From Eubacteriales Family XIII. Incertae Sedis bacterium (GTDB lineage Bacteria > Bacillota > Clostridia > Peptostreptococcales > Anaerovoracaceae), in NCBI GenBank assembly GCA_031289235.1, contig JAITPU010000032.1:1-24880 (forward strand): a DNA stretch of 24,880 bases, read 5' to 3'. The position numbers and the translations under genes are program-made. Below are positions 6,462-13,852 of the stretch, one piece after another. The notes under the pieces were generated by a model. It ran no database searches. It was given only the letters and a program-made list of their open reading frames with translations, and was not told where the DNA came from. Each line of letters starts with the position of its first letter. Within the stretch, counting starts at the first letter, position 1.

Positions 6462-6830
6462 ATGATTCAGACAGAAACGAGGCTTCGGGTCGCCGATAAT
6501 TCAGGGGCGAAGGAGTTGCTTTGCATCCGTATTCTCGGCGGGACAAGCCGCAGGTGCGCGAACATAGGGGATATCATCGTATGCGCCGTCAAACAGGCGA
6601 CCCCGGGCGGCGTTGTGAAAAAGGGCGACGTGGTGAAGGCCGTGATCGTCCGGACGAAAACCGGGGAGCGCAGGGTCGACGGCAGCTATGTGAAATTCGA
6701 CCAGAACGCGGCGGTGATCATCAAAGAAGATAAAAATCCCGTGGGCACCCGTATATTCGGCCCCGTTGCCAGGGAATTGCGGGAAAAGAGCTTCATGAAG
6801 ATCATTTCCCTCGCGCCGGAAGTATTGTAG
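6462..6830 (+). CDS. rplN: 50S ribosomal protein L14
   Basis: L14 forms intersubunit bridges and is the target of the silencing factor RsfS. The 122-residue product begins MIQTETRLRVADNSGAKELL and has the signature around KGDVVKAVIVRTK with RVDGSYVKFDQNAAVII and GTRIFGPVARELR. Length is standard. In many bacteria this is the first spc gene, but here it lies only 14 nt after rpsQ with no promoter between. Confidence 0.97.
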   Translation: MIQTETRLRVADNSGAKELLCIRILGGTSRRCANIGDIIVCAVKQATPGGVVKKGDVVKAVIVRTKTGERRVDGSYVKFDQNAAVIIKEDKNPVGTRIFGPVARELREKSFMKIISLAPEVL

Positions 6831-6843
6831 GAGGGCGGTTCAT

Positions 6844-7149
6844 ATGAAGATAAAAAAAGGCGACGTCGTCCTCGTGATCGCCGGGAAAGACAAAGGGAAA
6901 AAGGGCGAGGTGCTGAAAACCATTCCGAAAGCCAATAAAGTGATCGTAGAAGGCGTGAACGTGCAGACTAAACACGCCAAACGGACGAGAACGATGCCCA
7001 GCGAGATCAAACATCAGGAAGGCCCCGTTGACGTGTCCAACGTCATGTATTTTGAGAATAAGGCGAAGGCCCCGACCAGAATAGGATACAGGGTCGAGGG
7101 CGGCAAAAAGGTCAGGATATCCAAAAAAACGGGCGCGGCGCTTGACTGA
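6844..7149 (+). CDS. rplX: 50S ribosomal protein L24
   Basis: L24 is a 50S assembly initiator with a KOW domain. The 101-residue product has the KOW core MKIKKGDVVLVIAGKDKGKK followed by GEVLKTIPKANKVIVEGVN and HQEGPVDVSNVMYF. An AGGAGGG site precedes the ATG. The 57-nt gap to rplE contains a 12-bp palindrome, CCGTTTAAACGG (7172-7183). Confidence 0.96.
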   Translation: MKIKKGDVVLVIAGKDKGKKGEVLKTIPKANKVIVEGVNVQTKHAKRTRTMPSEIKHQEGPVDVSNVMYFENKAKAPTRIGYRVEGGKKVRISKKTGAALD

Positions 7150-7206
7150 CAGAGGGCGCGGAAAAGACATCCCGTTTAAACGGTTACGAGAAAGGAGGAA
7201 GGGATC

Positions 7207-7749
7207 TTGGCGGCAAGATTGAAAGATACGTATAAGAAAGAAGCGTTTCCGGCGCTGATAGAGAAGTTTAAGTACGGAAACGTCATGGAAGTTCCCAAAC
7301 TCGAAAAAATAACGATCAACATGGGCTTGGGCGAAGCGAAAGACAACGCGAAGCTCATGGAGACGGCCGTGGAAGAGCTGTCGGCGATCAGCGGGCAGCG
7401 GCCCGTCGTGACGAAAGCGAAAAAGGCCATAGCCAATTTCAAGATCAGACAGGGCATGTCCGTGGGAGCGAAAGTTACGCTGCGCGGTGAAAATATGTAC
7501 ATCTTCGCGGATAAACTTTTCAATATCGTTCTTCCCAGAGTGCGCGACTTCAAGGGCGTCAGCAAGAACGCGTTCGACGGGCGCGGCAATTATTCGATAG
7601 GCCTGAAAGAGCAATCCATCTTTCCGGAAATCGTTTACGACAAAGTAGATAAAATTAAAGGCATGAACGTCGTTTTTACCACGACGGCGAATACGGACGA
7701 GGAAGGGGCGGAACTGCTCGGGCTTCTCGGGATGCCGTTTGAGAAATAG
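7207..7749 (+). CDS. rplE: 50S ribosomal protein L5
   Basis: L5 binds 5S rRNA and contacts S13 across the subunit interface. The 180-residue product has PKLEKITINMGLGEAKDN, TKAKKAIANFKIRQGMSVGA, LPRVRDFKGVSKNAFDGRGN and the C-terminal TTTANTDEEGAELL. The chosen start is TTG, because a strong AAAGGAGG site lies 8 nt upstream, the length fits, and the next ATG (7285) would remove conserved N-terminal sequence. Confidence 0.95.
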   Translation: MAARLKDTYKKEAFPALIEKFKYGNVMEVPKLEKITINMGLGEAKDNAKLMETAVEELSAISGQRPVVTKAKKAIANFKIRQGMSVGAKVTLRGENMYIFADKLFNIVLPRVRDFKGVSKNAFDGRGNYSIGLKEQSIFPEIVYDKVDKIKGMNVVFTTTANTDEEGAELLGLLGMPFEK

Positions 7750-7758
7750 GAGGAAGCT

Positions 7759-7944
7759 ATGGCTAAAACGTCTCTGAAGATAAAACAGCAGAGAAAACCG
7801 AAGTTTTCAAGCAGGGCTTATACGAGATGCAGAATTTGCGGGCGGCCTCATTCCGTGCTCAAAAAGTACGGTGTTTGCAGAATCTGTTTCAGAGAGCTGG
7901 CATATAGAGGCGAAATCCCCGGAATGAGGAAAGCGAGTTGGTAA
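7759..7944 (+). CDS. rpsZ: 30S ribosomal protein S14, zinc-ribbon type (type Z)
   Basis: S14 is a head protein of the 30S subunit. At 61 residues this is the short zinc-binding form, with Cys24, Cys27, Cys40 and Cys43 arranged CRIC...CRIC, and the usual C terminus GEIPGMRKASW. This form is typical of Gram-positive bacteria and supports the taxonomic call. An AGGAGG site is near the end of rplE, 9 nt away. The end of the gene overlaps a terminator-like hairpin. Confidence 0.97.
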   Translation: MAKTSLKIKQQRKPKFSSRAYTRCRICGRPHSVLKKYGVCRICFRELAYRGEIPGMRKASW

Positions 7945-7970
7945 TACGCGCTTTGCGCGCTCGCTTTTTT
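7930..7970 (+). terminator. Terminator-like hairpin over the rpsZ stop codon
   Basis: AAAGCGAG (7930-7937) pairs perfectly with CTCGCTTT (7960-7967), and inside it CGCGC-TTT-GCGCG (7947-7959) forms a second stem. The outer stem runs straight into a TTTTTT tract (7965-7970). A 9-nt unpaired stretch on the left side weakens the fold. It resembles an intrinsic terminator or attenuator, but it lies between essential genes, so at most partial termination is expected. Confidence 0.4.
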
Positions 7971-7999
7971 CGCGCGCGGCGGTAAGGAGGTACGAGGTT

Positions 8000-8398
8000 A
8001 TGACAATGACAGATCCTATCGCGGATATGCTGACGAGGATCAGAAACGCAAATATGGTGGGGCATGAAACCGTCGATGTCCCTGCGTCCAGGATGAAAAA
8101 ATCCATCGCCGGGATTCTCACGGAAGAGGGATATATAAAGGGCTTTAACGTCGTCGGCGACGGCGCGCAGGACGTGATACGCATCGACATGAAATACGGC
8201 GCCGATAAGGAAAAAGTCATAAGCGGCATTAAGAGAATATCAAAGCCCGGCCTGAAAGTTTACGCGAAAGCGGACGAGGTTCCGAAGGTGCTGGAGGGGC
8301 TTGGCGTCGCGATCGTCTCCACTTCGAACGGGATAATAAGCGACAGGGAAGCCCGGCGGCTGAGAGTCGGCGGCGAAATCATCTGTTATGTGTGGTAG
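8000..8398 (+). CDS. rpsH: 30S ribosomal protein S8
   Basis: S8 is a primary 16S rRNA binder and, in E. coli, the translational repressor of the spc operon. The 132-residue product begins MTMTDPIADMLTRIRNANMV and ends with VSTSNGIISDREARRLRVGG and EIICYVW, the diagnostic C terminus. The AAGGAGG site is clear. No S8-binding mimic was recognised near rplE by eye. Confidence 0.97.
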   Translation: MTMTDPIADMLTRIRNANMVGHETVDVPASRMKKSIAGILTEEGYIKGFNVVGDGAQDVIRIDMKYGADKEKVISGIKRISKPGLKVYAKADEVPKVLEGLGVAIVSTSNGIISDREARRLRVGGEIICYVW

Positions 8399-8410
8399 GA
8401 GGGAATAAGC

Positions 8411-8956
8411 ATGTCCAGAATTGGTAGACTGCCGATCACGGTTCCTGCCGGCGTAGCTGTCGAAATTGATGAAACGGGCGTAGTCGCCGTAAAAGGCCCG
8501 AAAGGGGAATTGCGGGAAAGGATCAGCAAGCTGATCGGCGTGGAACTGCAGGACGGCGTGATCAAAGTGACGCGCGGCGGGGACGATAAGGAATCCCGTT
8601 CTCTCCACGGCCTGTCCCGTACGCTGATAGCGAATATGGTGGCCGGCGTTACCGTGGGATTTGAAAAAAAACTGCTCATAAGCGGCGTCGGATATAAGGC
8701 GGAAAAAAAAGGGGATGTCCTGGTGATGAGTTTGGGTTACTCGCATCCCGTGGAACTCGCGGATCCGGAGGGGATCGCGACGGAAACGCCCGCTCCCGCC
8801 GAAATTATCGTCAGGGGAATCAGCAAGGCCGCGGTCGGCAATTACGCGGCGAACGTCAGAGGCTGGAGGCCGCCCGAACCCTATAAAGGCAAGGGGATCC
8901 GGTACGCCGATGAAGTGATCCGCAGAAAAGAAGGCAAAGCCGGAGCGAAAAAATAG
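8411..8956 (+). CDS. rplF: 50S ribosomal protein L6
   Basis: L6 has two tandem related domains and sits near the sarcin-ricin loop and factor-binding site. The 181-residue product begins MSRIGRLPITVPAGVAVEID, has GPKGELRERIS, and ends in PPEPYKGKGIRYADEVIRRK, the family signature. AGGAGG precedes the ATG, and the 12-nt distance from rpsH implies one transcript. The 79-nt spacer after it contains GTTTGAATATT, a possible remnant of the repeat family. Confidence 0.97.
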   Translation: MSRIGRLPITVPAGVAVEIDETGVVAVKGPKGELRERISKLIGVELQDGVIKVTRGGDDKESRSLHGLSRTLIANMVAGVTVGFEKKLLISGVGYKAEKKGDVLVMSLGYSHPVELADPEGIATETPAPAEIIVRGISKAAVGNYAANVRGWRPPEPYKGKGIRYADEVIRRKEGKAGAKK

Positions 8957-9035
8957 CGGATCGGTTCGGGTTCGGTACGTGGGGAAAGCCCCTCGGAAGC
9001 CCCCCGTTTGAATATTTGCATAAAAGGTGGAAAAA

Positions 9036-9395
9036 ATGGCAAAAGAAAGCAGAAACGACAGGCGCCGCGCGAGGCACGGAAGGGTGAGGAAGCATCTGAG
9101 CGGAACTCCTGAGAAACCGAGGATGTGCGTGTTCAGAAGCGCGAAAAATATATCCGTGCAGGTGATCGACGATGTGAAAGGGTATACGCTGGCGTCCGCG
9201 TCCACTATGGAAAAAGATATGCGGGCGGCGGGCGGCGGGAACAAGGCCGCCGCGAAGTTGGTCGGCGAATCCATCGCGAAGAGGGCGCTGGAAAAAGGGA
9301 TCAAAGAAGTCGCCTTTGACCGCGGCGGCTTCCTTTACCACGGACGTATAAAAGAACTCGCGGACAGCGCCCGCGCCGCCGGGTTAAAATTTTAA
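9036..9395 (+). CDS. rplR: 50S ribosomal protein L18
   Basis: L18 binds 5S rRNA with L5. The 119-residue product has ARHGRVRKHLSGTPEKPRMC, VFRSAKNISVQVIDD and the C terminus FDRGGFLYHGRIKELADSAR. A GTG at 9027 is in frame, but the ATG at 9036 sits 5 nt behind AGGTGG and matches family length. The site is weaker than its neighbours. Confidence 0.95.
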   Translation: MAKESRNDRRRARHGRVRKHLSGTPEKPRMCVFRSAKNISVQVIDDVKGYTLASASTMEKDMRAAGGGNKAAAKLVGESIAKRALEKGIKEVAFDRGGFLYHGRIKELADSARAAGLKF

Positions 9396-9410
9396 CGAGA
9401 GGAGACAGGA

Positions 9411-9917
9411 ATGCGACAGAATACGATTGACGCCTCCAAGCTGGATCTCAAGGATTCCATCGTCAGCATCCGGCGCGTTGCGAAGACTGTTAAGGGCGGG
9501 CGCAACATGCGCTTCAGCGTGACTGTCGCCGTCGGCGACGGCGACAGTCACGTGGGCGTGGGCCTTGGAAAAGCCAGAGAAATTCCCGAGGCCGTGCGAA
9601 AGGCCATAGAAGACGCGAAAAAGAAGCTGATATTCGTTCCAACCGTCGGAACCACCATACCGCACAGGTCATTGGGCGTTTTCGGCGCGGGAAGGGTGCA
9701 GCTCATGCCTTCCGCCCCCGGCAGCGGGGTTATCGCGGGTTCTTCTGTGCGCACAGTGCTGGAGCTTGCGGGGGTGAAAGACGTGGGAGCGAAGTCCATC
9801 GGCTCCAATAACGCCGGGAATATGGCCCGCGCGGCCATTGAGGGCCTGAAAGGCCTGAAGACGCTGGAGCAGATCAGCAGGCTCAGAGGAAAGACTAAAG
9901 AAGAAATTTTAGTGTAG
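9411..9917 (+). CDS. rpsE: 30S ribosomal protein S5
   Basis: S5 contributes to translational accuracy and, with S3 and S4, to the mRNA entry helicase. The 168-residue product has VSIRRVAKTVKGGRNMRFSV, then GDGDSHVGVGLGKAREIPEA, and GVIAGSSVRTVLELAGVKDV with SNNAGNMARAAIEGL. The usual GDGxGxVG loop reads GDGDSHVG. The codons for residues about 37-47 create a 16-bp perfect inverted repeat (listed separately). A GAGGAG-like site precedes the ATG. Confidence 0.96.
   Translation: MRQNTIDASKLDLKDSIVSIRRVAKTVKGGRNMRFSVTVAVGDGDSHVGVGLGKAREIPEAVRKAIEDAKKKLIFVPTVGTTIPHRSLGVFGAGRVQLMPSAPGSGVIAGSSVRTVLELAGVKDVGAKSIGSNNAGNMARAAIEGLKGLKTLEQISRLRGKTKEEILV
9518..9552 (+). other. 16-bp perfect hairpin inside the rpsE coding sequence
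   Basis: CGTGACTGTCGCCGTC (9518-9533) is the exact reverse complement of GACGGCGACAGTCACG (9537-9552), with a 3-nt loop GGC. A G-U pair could extend it by one. This is a very stable fold in the mRNA about 110 nt into rpsE, over the codons for SVTVAVGDGDSHV. Confidence 0.85.
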
Positions 9918-9930
9918 GAGGGAAGGCAAG

Positions 9931-10113
9931 ATGGCAAACGCGGTAAAAATCACCATGACAAAAAGCACAATCGGCGCTTCCCCCGCGCAGAGGAAAGTTA
10001 TGGAAGCGTTAGGGCTTCGCAAGATGCATCATTCGGTGACCTTGCCCGATACGCCGCAGACTTGGGGCGCCGTAAAAAAGGTTTCCCATCTCGTTACGGC
10101 AGAGGAGGTATGA
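9931..10113 (+). CDS. rpmD: 50S ribosomal protein L30
   Basis: L30 is a small peripheral 50S protein. The 60-residue product contains ITMTKSTIGASPAQRKVMEA, LGLRKMHHSVTLPDTPQTWG and a terminal KKVSHLVTAEEV, the bacterial short-form pattern. AGGAGGG precedes the ATG, and rplO follows 6 nt later, with its GAGGAGG site inside this gene. Confidence 0.95.
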   Translation: MANAVKITMTKSTIGASPAQRKVMEALGLRKMHHSVTLPDTPQTWGAVKKVSHLVTAEEV

Positions 10114-10119
10114 CGGATT

Positions 10120-10560
10120 ATGAAATTGCATGAGTTAAAAGCGGTTCCGGGCGCATACAAAGCTCCGAAGCGCAAAGGCAGAGGCACGGCGACCGGTCAG
10201 GGGAAGACCGCGGGGCGCGGCATGAACGGACAGAATTCGAGAAGCGGCGGCGGCAAAGGCCCCGGCTTTGAAGGCGGCCAGATGCCGCTGTACAGAAGGC
10301 TCCCCAAGCGCGGGTTTACAAATATCTGGAGAAAAGAATACGCTGTTTTGAATGTCGGGGACCTCAATCGTTTTGACGCGGGAACGGAAATCACGCCGGA
10401 GCTTCTCGCGGAAAAAGGCTTGGTCAAAAATAAAAGGGCGGGCGTCAAGATCCTCGGAGAGGGCGTCCTTGAGAAAATTTTTACGGTCAGGGCGCATAAG
10501 TTCAGCAAAGCAGCTATAGAAAAAATAAAATCTGCCGGAGGAAAGGCAGAGGTGGTTTAG
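10120..10560 (+). CDS. rplO: 50S ribosomal protein L15
   Basis: L15 is a late-assembly 50S protein with an extended glycine-rich N terminus. The 146-residue product begins MKLHELKAVPGAYKAPKRKG and has GRGTATGQGKTAGRGMNGQN, then GFEGGQMPLYRRLPKRGFTN, all typical. It ends one base before secY, so the two are very likely translationally coupled. Confidence 0.97.
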   Translation: MKLHELKAVPGAYKAPKRKGRGTATGQGKTAGRGMNGQNSRSGGGKGPGFEGGQMPLYRRLPKRGFTNIWRKEYAVLNVGDLNRFDAGTEITPELLAEKGLVKNKRAGVKILGEGVLEKIFTVRAHKFSKAAIEKIKSAGGKAEVV

Positions 10561-10561
10561 T

Positions 10562-11842
10562 ATGAACATGCTTCAGACGATCGCCCATGCGTGGAAGATT
10601 CCTGATATTCGAAAAAAGATTATTTTCACGCTGATGATGCTGTTGATTTTCCGCGTGGGCGCGAATATACCCGTACCGGGCATAGACCGAAACGTTCTGC
10701 GCGAAGTCTTTGACGGCGGCACGGGCCTGTTTCAGCTGTTCGATCTGTTTTCCGGGGGGGCGTTCAGCAACTTCACGGTTTTCGCGCTTAGCATAACCCC
10801 CTATGTCACGGCGTCCATCATACTCCAGCTTCTCACCATTTCGGTGCCGGCGCTGGAAAATCTTTCCCGCGAAGGCACGGAAGGCAAGAAAAAGATCGCT
10901 CAGTATGTGCGCTATCTGACGGTGGCGCTGGCTTTTGTGCAGGCCATAGGGCTTTCGGTGGGCATGTTCCGGCAGGCTCTGATCAGCACGGATTTTTTCT
11001 CCGTAGCGGTCATAGTGATCACATTGTCGGCGGGAACCGCCTTCCTTATGTGGTTGGGAGAACAGATAAATGAAAACGGCATAGGCAACGGAATCTCGCT
11101 GATAATCTTCGCGGGCATCATCGGGGGAGCGCCGACGGCGATCCACAGCACGTGGATTCAGTATCAGGCGGATCAGGTGCGGATCGTTTCGATCCTGCTG
11201 TTCTGCGTTTTCGCCTTGGTCGTGATCTGCGGCATCGTTGAGGTGCAGCAGGGTCAGAGAAGGATACCCGTGCAGTACGCGAAGCGCGTCGTGGGCAGAA
11301 AGATGTACGGCGGGCAGAACACGCATATCCCCATCAAGGTGAATCAGGCGGGCGTCATACCGGTCATTTTCTCCCTGTCCCTTTTGCAGTTTCCCCTTAC
11401 CGTCACGTATTTTTTCCAGGACTCCGGCTTTACGCAGTTTGTGGCGAAATATCTTTCTCCGGCGGGAACGCCGGGCATCTGGATCTACGGGGCGCTTAAC
11501 ATCCTGTTCATAATGTTTTTCACTTACTTCTATACGACGATCACCTTCAACACCCTTGAAGTCGCCGACAACATGAAGAATAACGGCGGCTTCATACCGG
11601 GCATCCGTCCGGGAAGGGCGACGGTGGAATATCTCAGCAAGGTCATGTCGAGGATAACGTTTGTGGGCGCGGTTTTCTTGGCGTTCATAGCCACGCTGCC
11701 AACGCTCATACAGCAGTTTACGGCGCTTCAGATCGGGTTTGGAGGAACTTCCCTGCTGATCGTGGTAGGCGTGGCGCTGGACACCATGAAACAGCTGGAA
11801 TCACAAATGGTTATGAGAAATTATCAGGGCTTTTTGAAATAA
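10562..11842 (+). CDS. secY: Protein translocase subunit SecY
   Basis: SecY is the channel-forming subunit of the Sec translocon in the cytoplasmic membrane. The 426-residue product has the usual ten hydrophobic segments. It opens with IPDIRKKIIFTLMMLLIFRV and the conserved GANIPVPGID. It has the plug region FSGGAFSNFTVFALSITPYV, then TASIILQLL, and the cytosolic loops LGEQINENGIGNGISLIIF and NGGFIPGIRPGRATVEYLSK. Its site is GGAGG within the end of rplO. Confidence 0.97.
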   Translation: MNMLQTIAHAWKIPDIRKKIIFTLMMLLIFRVGANIPVPGIDRNVLREVFDGGTGLFQLFDLFSGGAFSNFTVFALSITPYVTASIILQLLTISVPALENLSREGTEGKKKIAQYVRYLTVALAFVQAIGLSVGMFRQALISTDFFSVAVIVITLSAGTAFLMWLGEQINENGIGNGISLIIFAGIIGGAPTAIHSTWIQYQADQVRIVSILLFCVFALVVICGIVEVQQGQRRIPVQYAKRVVGRKMYGGQNTHIPIKVNQAGVIPVIFSLSLLQFPLTVTYFFQDSGFTQFVAKYLSPAGTPGIWIYGALNILFIMFFTYFYTTITFNTLEVADNMKNNGGFIPGIRPGRATVEYLSKVMSRITFVGAVFLAFIATLPTLIQQFTALQIGFGGTSLLIVVGVALDTMKQLESQMVMRNYQGFLK

Positions 11843-11894
11843 GGGCGGCGGCTCGAGGCTGTGACCTGACCGTTCCGGGATATCCGTCGGCAGG

Positions 11895-11916
11895 TTGCAG
11901 TTCAAAGGTTTGCCCG
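11895..11916 (+). repeat. Possible repeat end in the secY-adk spacer
   Basis: CAGTTCAAAGGT (11898-11909) is identical to 224-235 in the element near birA and is followed by TTGCCCG, close to the TCTGCCGG seen there. No partner end is apparent in the 98-nt spacer. A 12-bp match alone could be chance. Confidence 0.3.
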
Positions 11917-11940
11917 TAAGCAGTCAGAGAGGAAACGCGG

Positions 11941-12600
11941 ATGAGAATTATAATGCTCGGCCCGCCGGGGTCCGGCAAAGGCACGCACGCGGCGAAGATT
12001 TCCGTGAAATATGAAATACCGGCGATTTCCACCGGGGATATTTTCAGGCAGAACATCGCGGAAAAGACGGCGCTGGGGGAGAAGGCGAAAGCCTGTATGG
12101 ATAAAGGCGAGCTTGTTCCGGACGGACTTGTCGTCGAGATCGCGGAGGACAGGATCGGCAAGCCGGACTGTAAAAACGGCTTCTTGTTGGACGGCTTTCC
12201 GAGGACGATCGCTCAGGCGGAGGCCTTGGACCGTTTTCTGGAAGAGAAGGGGACGTCGCTGGACAGAGTCGTCTACATGGACGCGCCCGAAGCTGTGCTG
12301 ATGAAACGCCTGACGGGGCGCAGGACGTGCGTGAACTGTGGCAGAGCTTACCATATAGTCAACATACCGCCCAAAAAAGAAGGCGTGTGCGACGCGTGCG
12401 GCGGCGAACTGACGCAGAGGAGCGACGACAGCGAAGAGACCGCGGCAAACCGCATCGAAGTATATGAACGGCAAACCCTGCCCCTTGCCGCTTATTATGA
12501 GAAAAAGCGTCTGCTCGCCCGTGTTGACGGCTCAAAAGGGGTCGAACAGGCGTTCGCGGATATCGTGAGCGCGCTGGAGAGCGTCGCTGTTCCGAGGTAG
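11941..12600 (+). CDS. adk: Adenylate kinase, zinc-binding long form
   Basis: The enzyme converts AMP + ATP to two ADP in the cytosol. The 219-residue product begins MRIIMLGPPGSGKGTHAAKI with its P-loop at residues 7-15, has the AMP-site STGDIFR and the DGFPRTIAQAE motif, and a full LID domain. The LID has four cysteines (130, 133, 150, 153) in CVNC...CDAC arrangement, the zinc-binding form common in Gram-positives. The position after secY and directly before map is the standard spc order. The stop codon abuts the map start. Confidence 0.97.
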   Translation: MRIIMLGPPGSGKGTHAAKISVKYEIPAISTGDIFRQNIAEKTALGEKAKACMDKGELVPDGLVVEIAEDRIGKPDCKNGFLLDGFPRTIAQAEALDRFLEEKGTSLDRVVYMDAPEAVLMKRLTGRRTCVNCGRAYHIVNIPPKKEGVCDACGGELTQRSDDSEETAANRIEVYERQTLPLAAYYEKKRLLARVDGSKGVEQAFADIVSALESVAVPR

Positions 12601-13362
12601 ATGTCGATAGAGATGATCATTATCAAATCACAGGCCGAAATCGAACTCATGCGGAAATCCGGCAGGGTTACGGCGTATATTTTAGATGAGCTGAAAAACG
12701 TCGTCCGGCCCGGCGTCAGCACTATGGAAATAAACCGGTTCGTGGAAGGCGTTATACTCTCGCGCGGTATGAAGCCGAGCTTCAAAGGTTATAACGGTTT
12801 TCCGGCCAGCGCCTGCGTATCCGTCAACGAGCAGCTGGTTCACGGCATCCCCGACAGCGGAAAAATCTTGGCGGAGGGAGATATCGTGAGCGTTGATATA
12901 GGCAGCACGTACAAAGGCTATGTTACCGACGCCGCCAGAACCTACCCCGTCGGGCGGATAAGCGCGGAAGCGTCGCGGCTGATCGCGGCCGCCGAAGCCG
13001 GGTTTTTCGCGGGGCTGAAATACTGCCGGCCGGGCTGCCGGATTTCGGATATTTCCCACGCGATTCAGGTCGCAGTGGAATCGGAAGGTTTTTCTGTGGT
13101 CAGAGATTTCGTGGGACACGGCGTCGGACGCGATATGCACGAAGACCCGCAAATACCGAACTATGGTAATCCGGGCCGTGGTCCGAGAATCTGCGCCGGC
13201 ATGGTTTTCGCCATAGAACCCATGGTCAACGAGGGCGCGTTTGACGTGGAAGTGCTGCGCGACGATTGGACCGTGGCCACGAAAGACGGGAAACTTTCCG
13301 CTCATTATGAAAATACGGTTGTGATTACGGAAGGTGAGCCGGAACTGCTTACCCTGGCGTGA
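12601..13362 (+). CDS. map: Methionine aminopeptidase type I
   Basis: The enzyme removes the initiator methionine from nascent proteins. The 253-residue product shows the five metal ligands (Asp99, Asp110, His173, Glu206, Glu237) in SVDIGSTYKGYVTDAARTYP, FVGHGVGRDMHEDPQIPNYG, FAIEPMVNEG and HYENTVVITE. It is a short type Ia form without an N-terminal zinc finger. The start at 12601 follows the adk stop directly with GAGG 3 nt upstream. The ATG at 12613 (MIIIKSQAEIELM) fits the family N terminus better, so the start is uncertain by four codons. Confidence 0.95.
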   Translation: MSIEMIIIKSQAEIELMRKSGRVTAYILDELKNVVRPGVSTMEINRFVEGVILSRGMKPSFKGYNGFPASACVSVNEQLVHGIPDSGKILAEGDIVSVDIGSTYKGYVTDAARTYPVGRISAEASRLIAAAEAGFFAGLKYCRPGCRISDISHAIQVAVESEGFSVVRDFVGHGVGRDMHEDPQIPNYGNPGRGPRICAGMVFAIEPMVNEGAFDVEVLRDDWTVATKDGKLSAHYENTVVITEGEPELLTLA

Positions 13363-13376
13363 AGGAGTTGTGACAG

Positions 13377-13595
13377 ATGGCGAAAAAAGATGTCATCGAA
13401 GTGTTCGGAACCGTCATGGAGGCCCAGCCCAACGCAATGTTTGTCGTGAAGCTGGAAAACGGCCATGAGATTCTGGCGCATATTTCAGGCAAGATCAGGA
13501 TGAATTTCATCAGAATCCTGCCCGGAGACCGGGTCAGGTTGGAGCTTTCGCCATACGACTTGACGCGTGGCAGGATTACCTGGCGCGATAAATAG
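13377..13595 (+). CDS. infA: Translation initiation factor IF-1
   Basis: IF-1 binds the 30S A site during initiation. The 72-residue product is an S1/OB fold: MAKKDVIEVFGTVMEAQPNA, then MFVVKLENGHEILAHISGKI, then MNFIRILPGDRVRLELSPYD and LTRGRITWRDK. The family usually has KIRMNYIRIL; here the Y is F. An AAGGAG site lies 9 nt before the ATG. No KOW-domain gene sits between map and infA, as occurs in some Bacilli. Confidence 0.97.
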   Translation: MAKKDVIEVFGTVMEAQPNAMFVVKLENGHEILAHISGKIRMNFIRILPGDRVRLELSPYDLTRGRITWRDK

Positions 13596-13624
13596 ATAAA
13601 TATAATAGCTGTTTGAAAAGAGGA

Positions 13625-13646
13625 CTTTTCCCCGCAGGGGGAAAAG
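13625..13646 (+). other. Perfect 9-bp hairpin in the infA-rpmJ spacer
   Basis: CTTTTCCCC (13625-13633) and GGGGAAAAG (13638-13646) form a perfect stem with a GCAG loop. No T tract follows, so it is not a standard terminator. About 25 nt further is the 10-bp palindrome GCCTGCAGGC (13669-13678). Together they occupy much of this 129-nt spacer, and might act as an RNA processing or stability element. Confidence 0.6.
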
Positions 13647-13724
13647 AACGTTTCGGCTTGCGGCGTTTGCCTGCAGGCGGCAGTTGCGACGGTGATACAA
13701 ATCACGGATAACAGGAGGAACGGT

Positions 13725-13838
13725 ATGAAAGTAAGGGCGTCTGTCAAACCTATCTGCGAAAAATGCAAGATAATAAAGAGAAAAGGCAGGGTTATGGTTC
13801 TCTGCGAGAACCCGAAACACAAACAAAAACAGGGATGA
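13725..13838 (+). CDS. rpmJ: 50S ribosomal protein L36, zinc-ribbon form
   Basis: L36 is the smallest 50S protein and links 23S helices. The 37-residue product reads MKVRASVKPICEKCKIIKRK followed by GRVMVLCENPKHKQKQG. The zinc ligands are Cys11, Cys14, Cys27 and His32. AGGAGG lies 7 nt before the ATG. Relatives usually start MKVRPSVKPICEKCK and read RCKVIRRKGRV, so this is clearly the zinc (C+) type. Confidence 0.97.
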   Translation: MKVRASVKPICEKCKIIKRKGRVMVLCENPKHKQKQG

Positions 13839-13852
13839 ACCGGCGCGTTGGC

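Noticed and set aside
7172..7183. CCGTTTAAACGG palindrome in the rplX-rplE spacer as a further repeat end or operator.
   Set aside because: It is short and lacks the TTCAAAGG or CTATCGACG hallmarks; by itself it is not distinguishable from chance.
9004..9020. GTTTGAATATT before rplR as another repeat copy.
   Set aside because: Only about 8-9 bases match the element end and no partner end is near.
8240..9304. A 354-codon open frame antisense to rpsH, rplF and rplR.
   Set aside because: It crosses three intact ribosomal genes and shows no domain or signal of its own.
13601..13607. TATAAT just after infA as an internal promoter for rpmJ-rpsM.
   Set aside because: No acceptable -35 box lies 16-18 nt upstream; TTGACG at 13559 is too far away.
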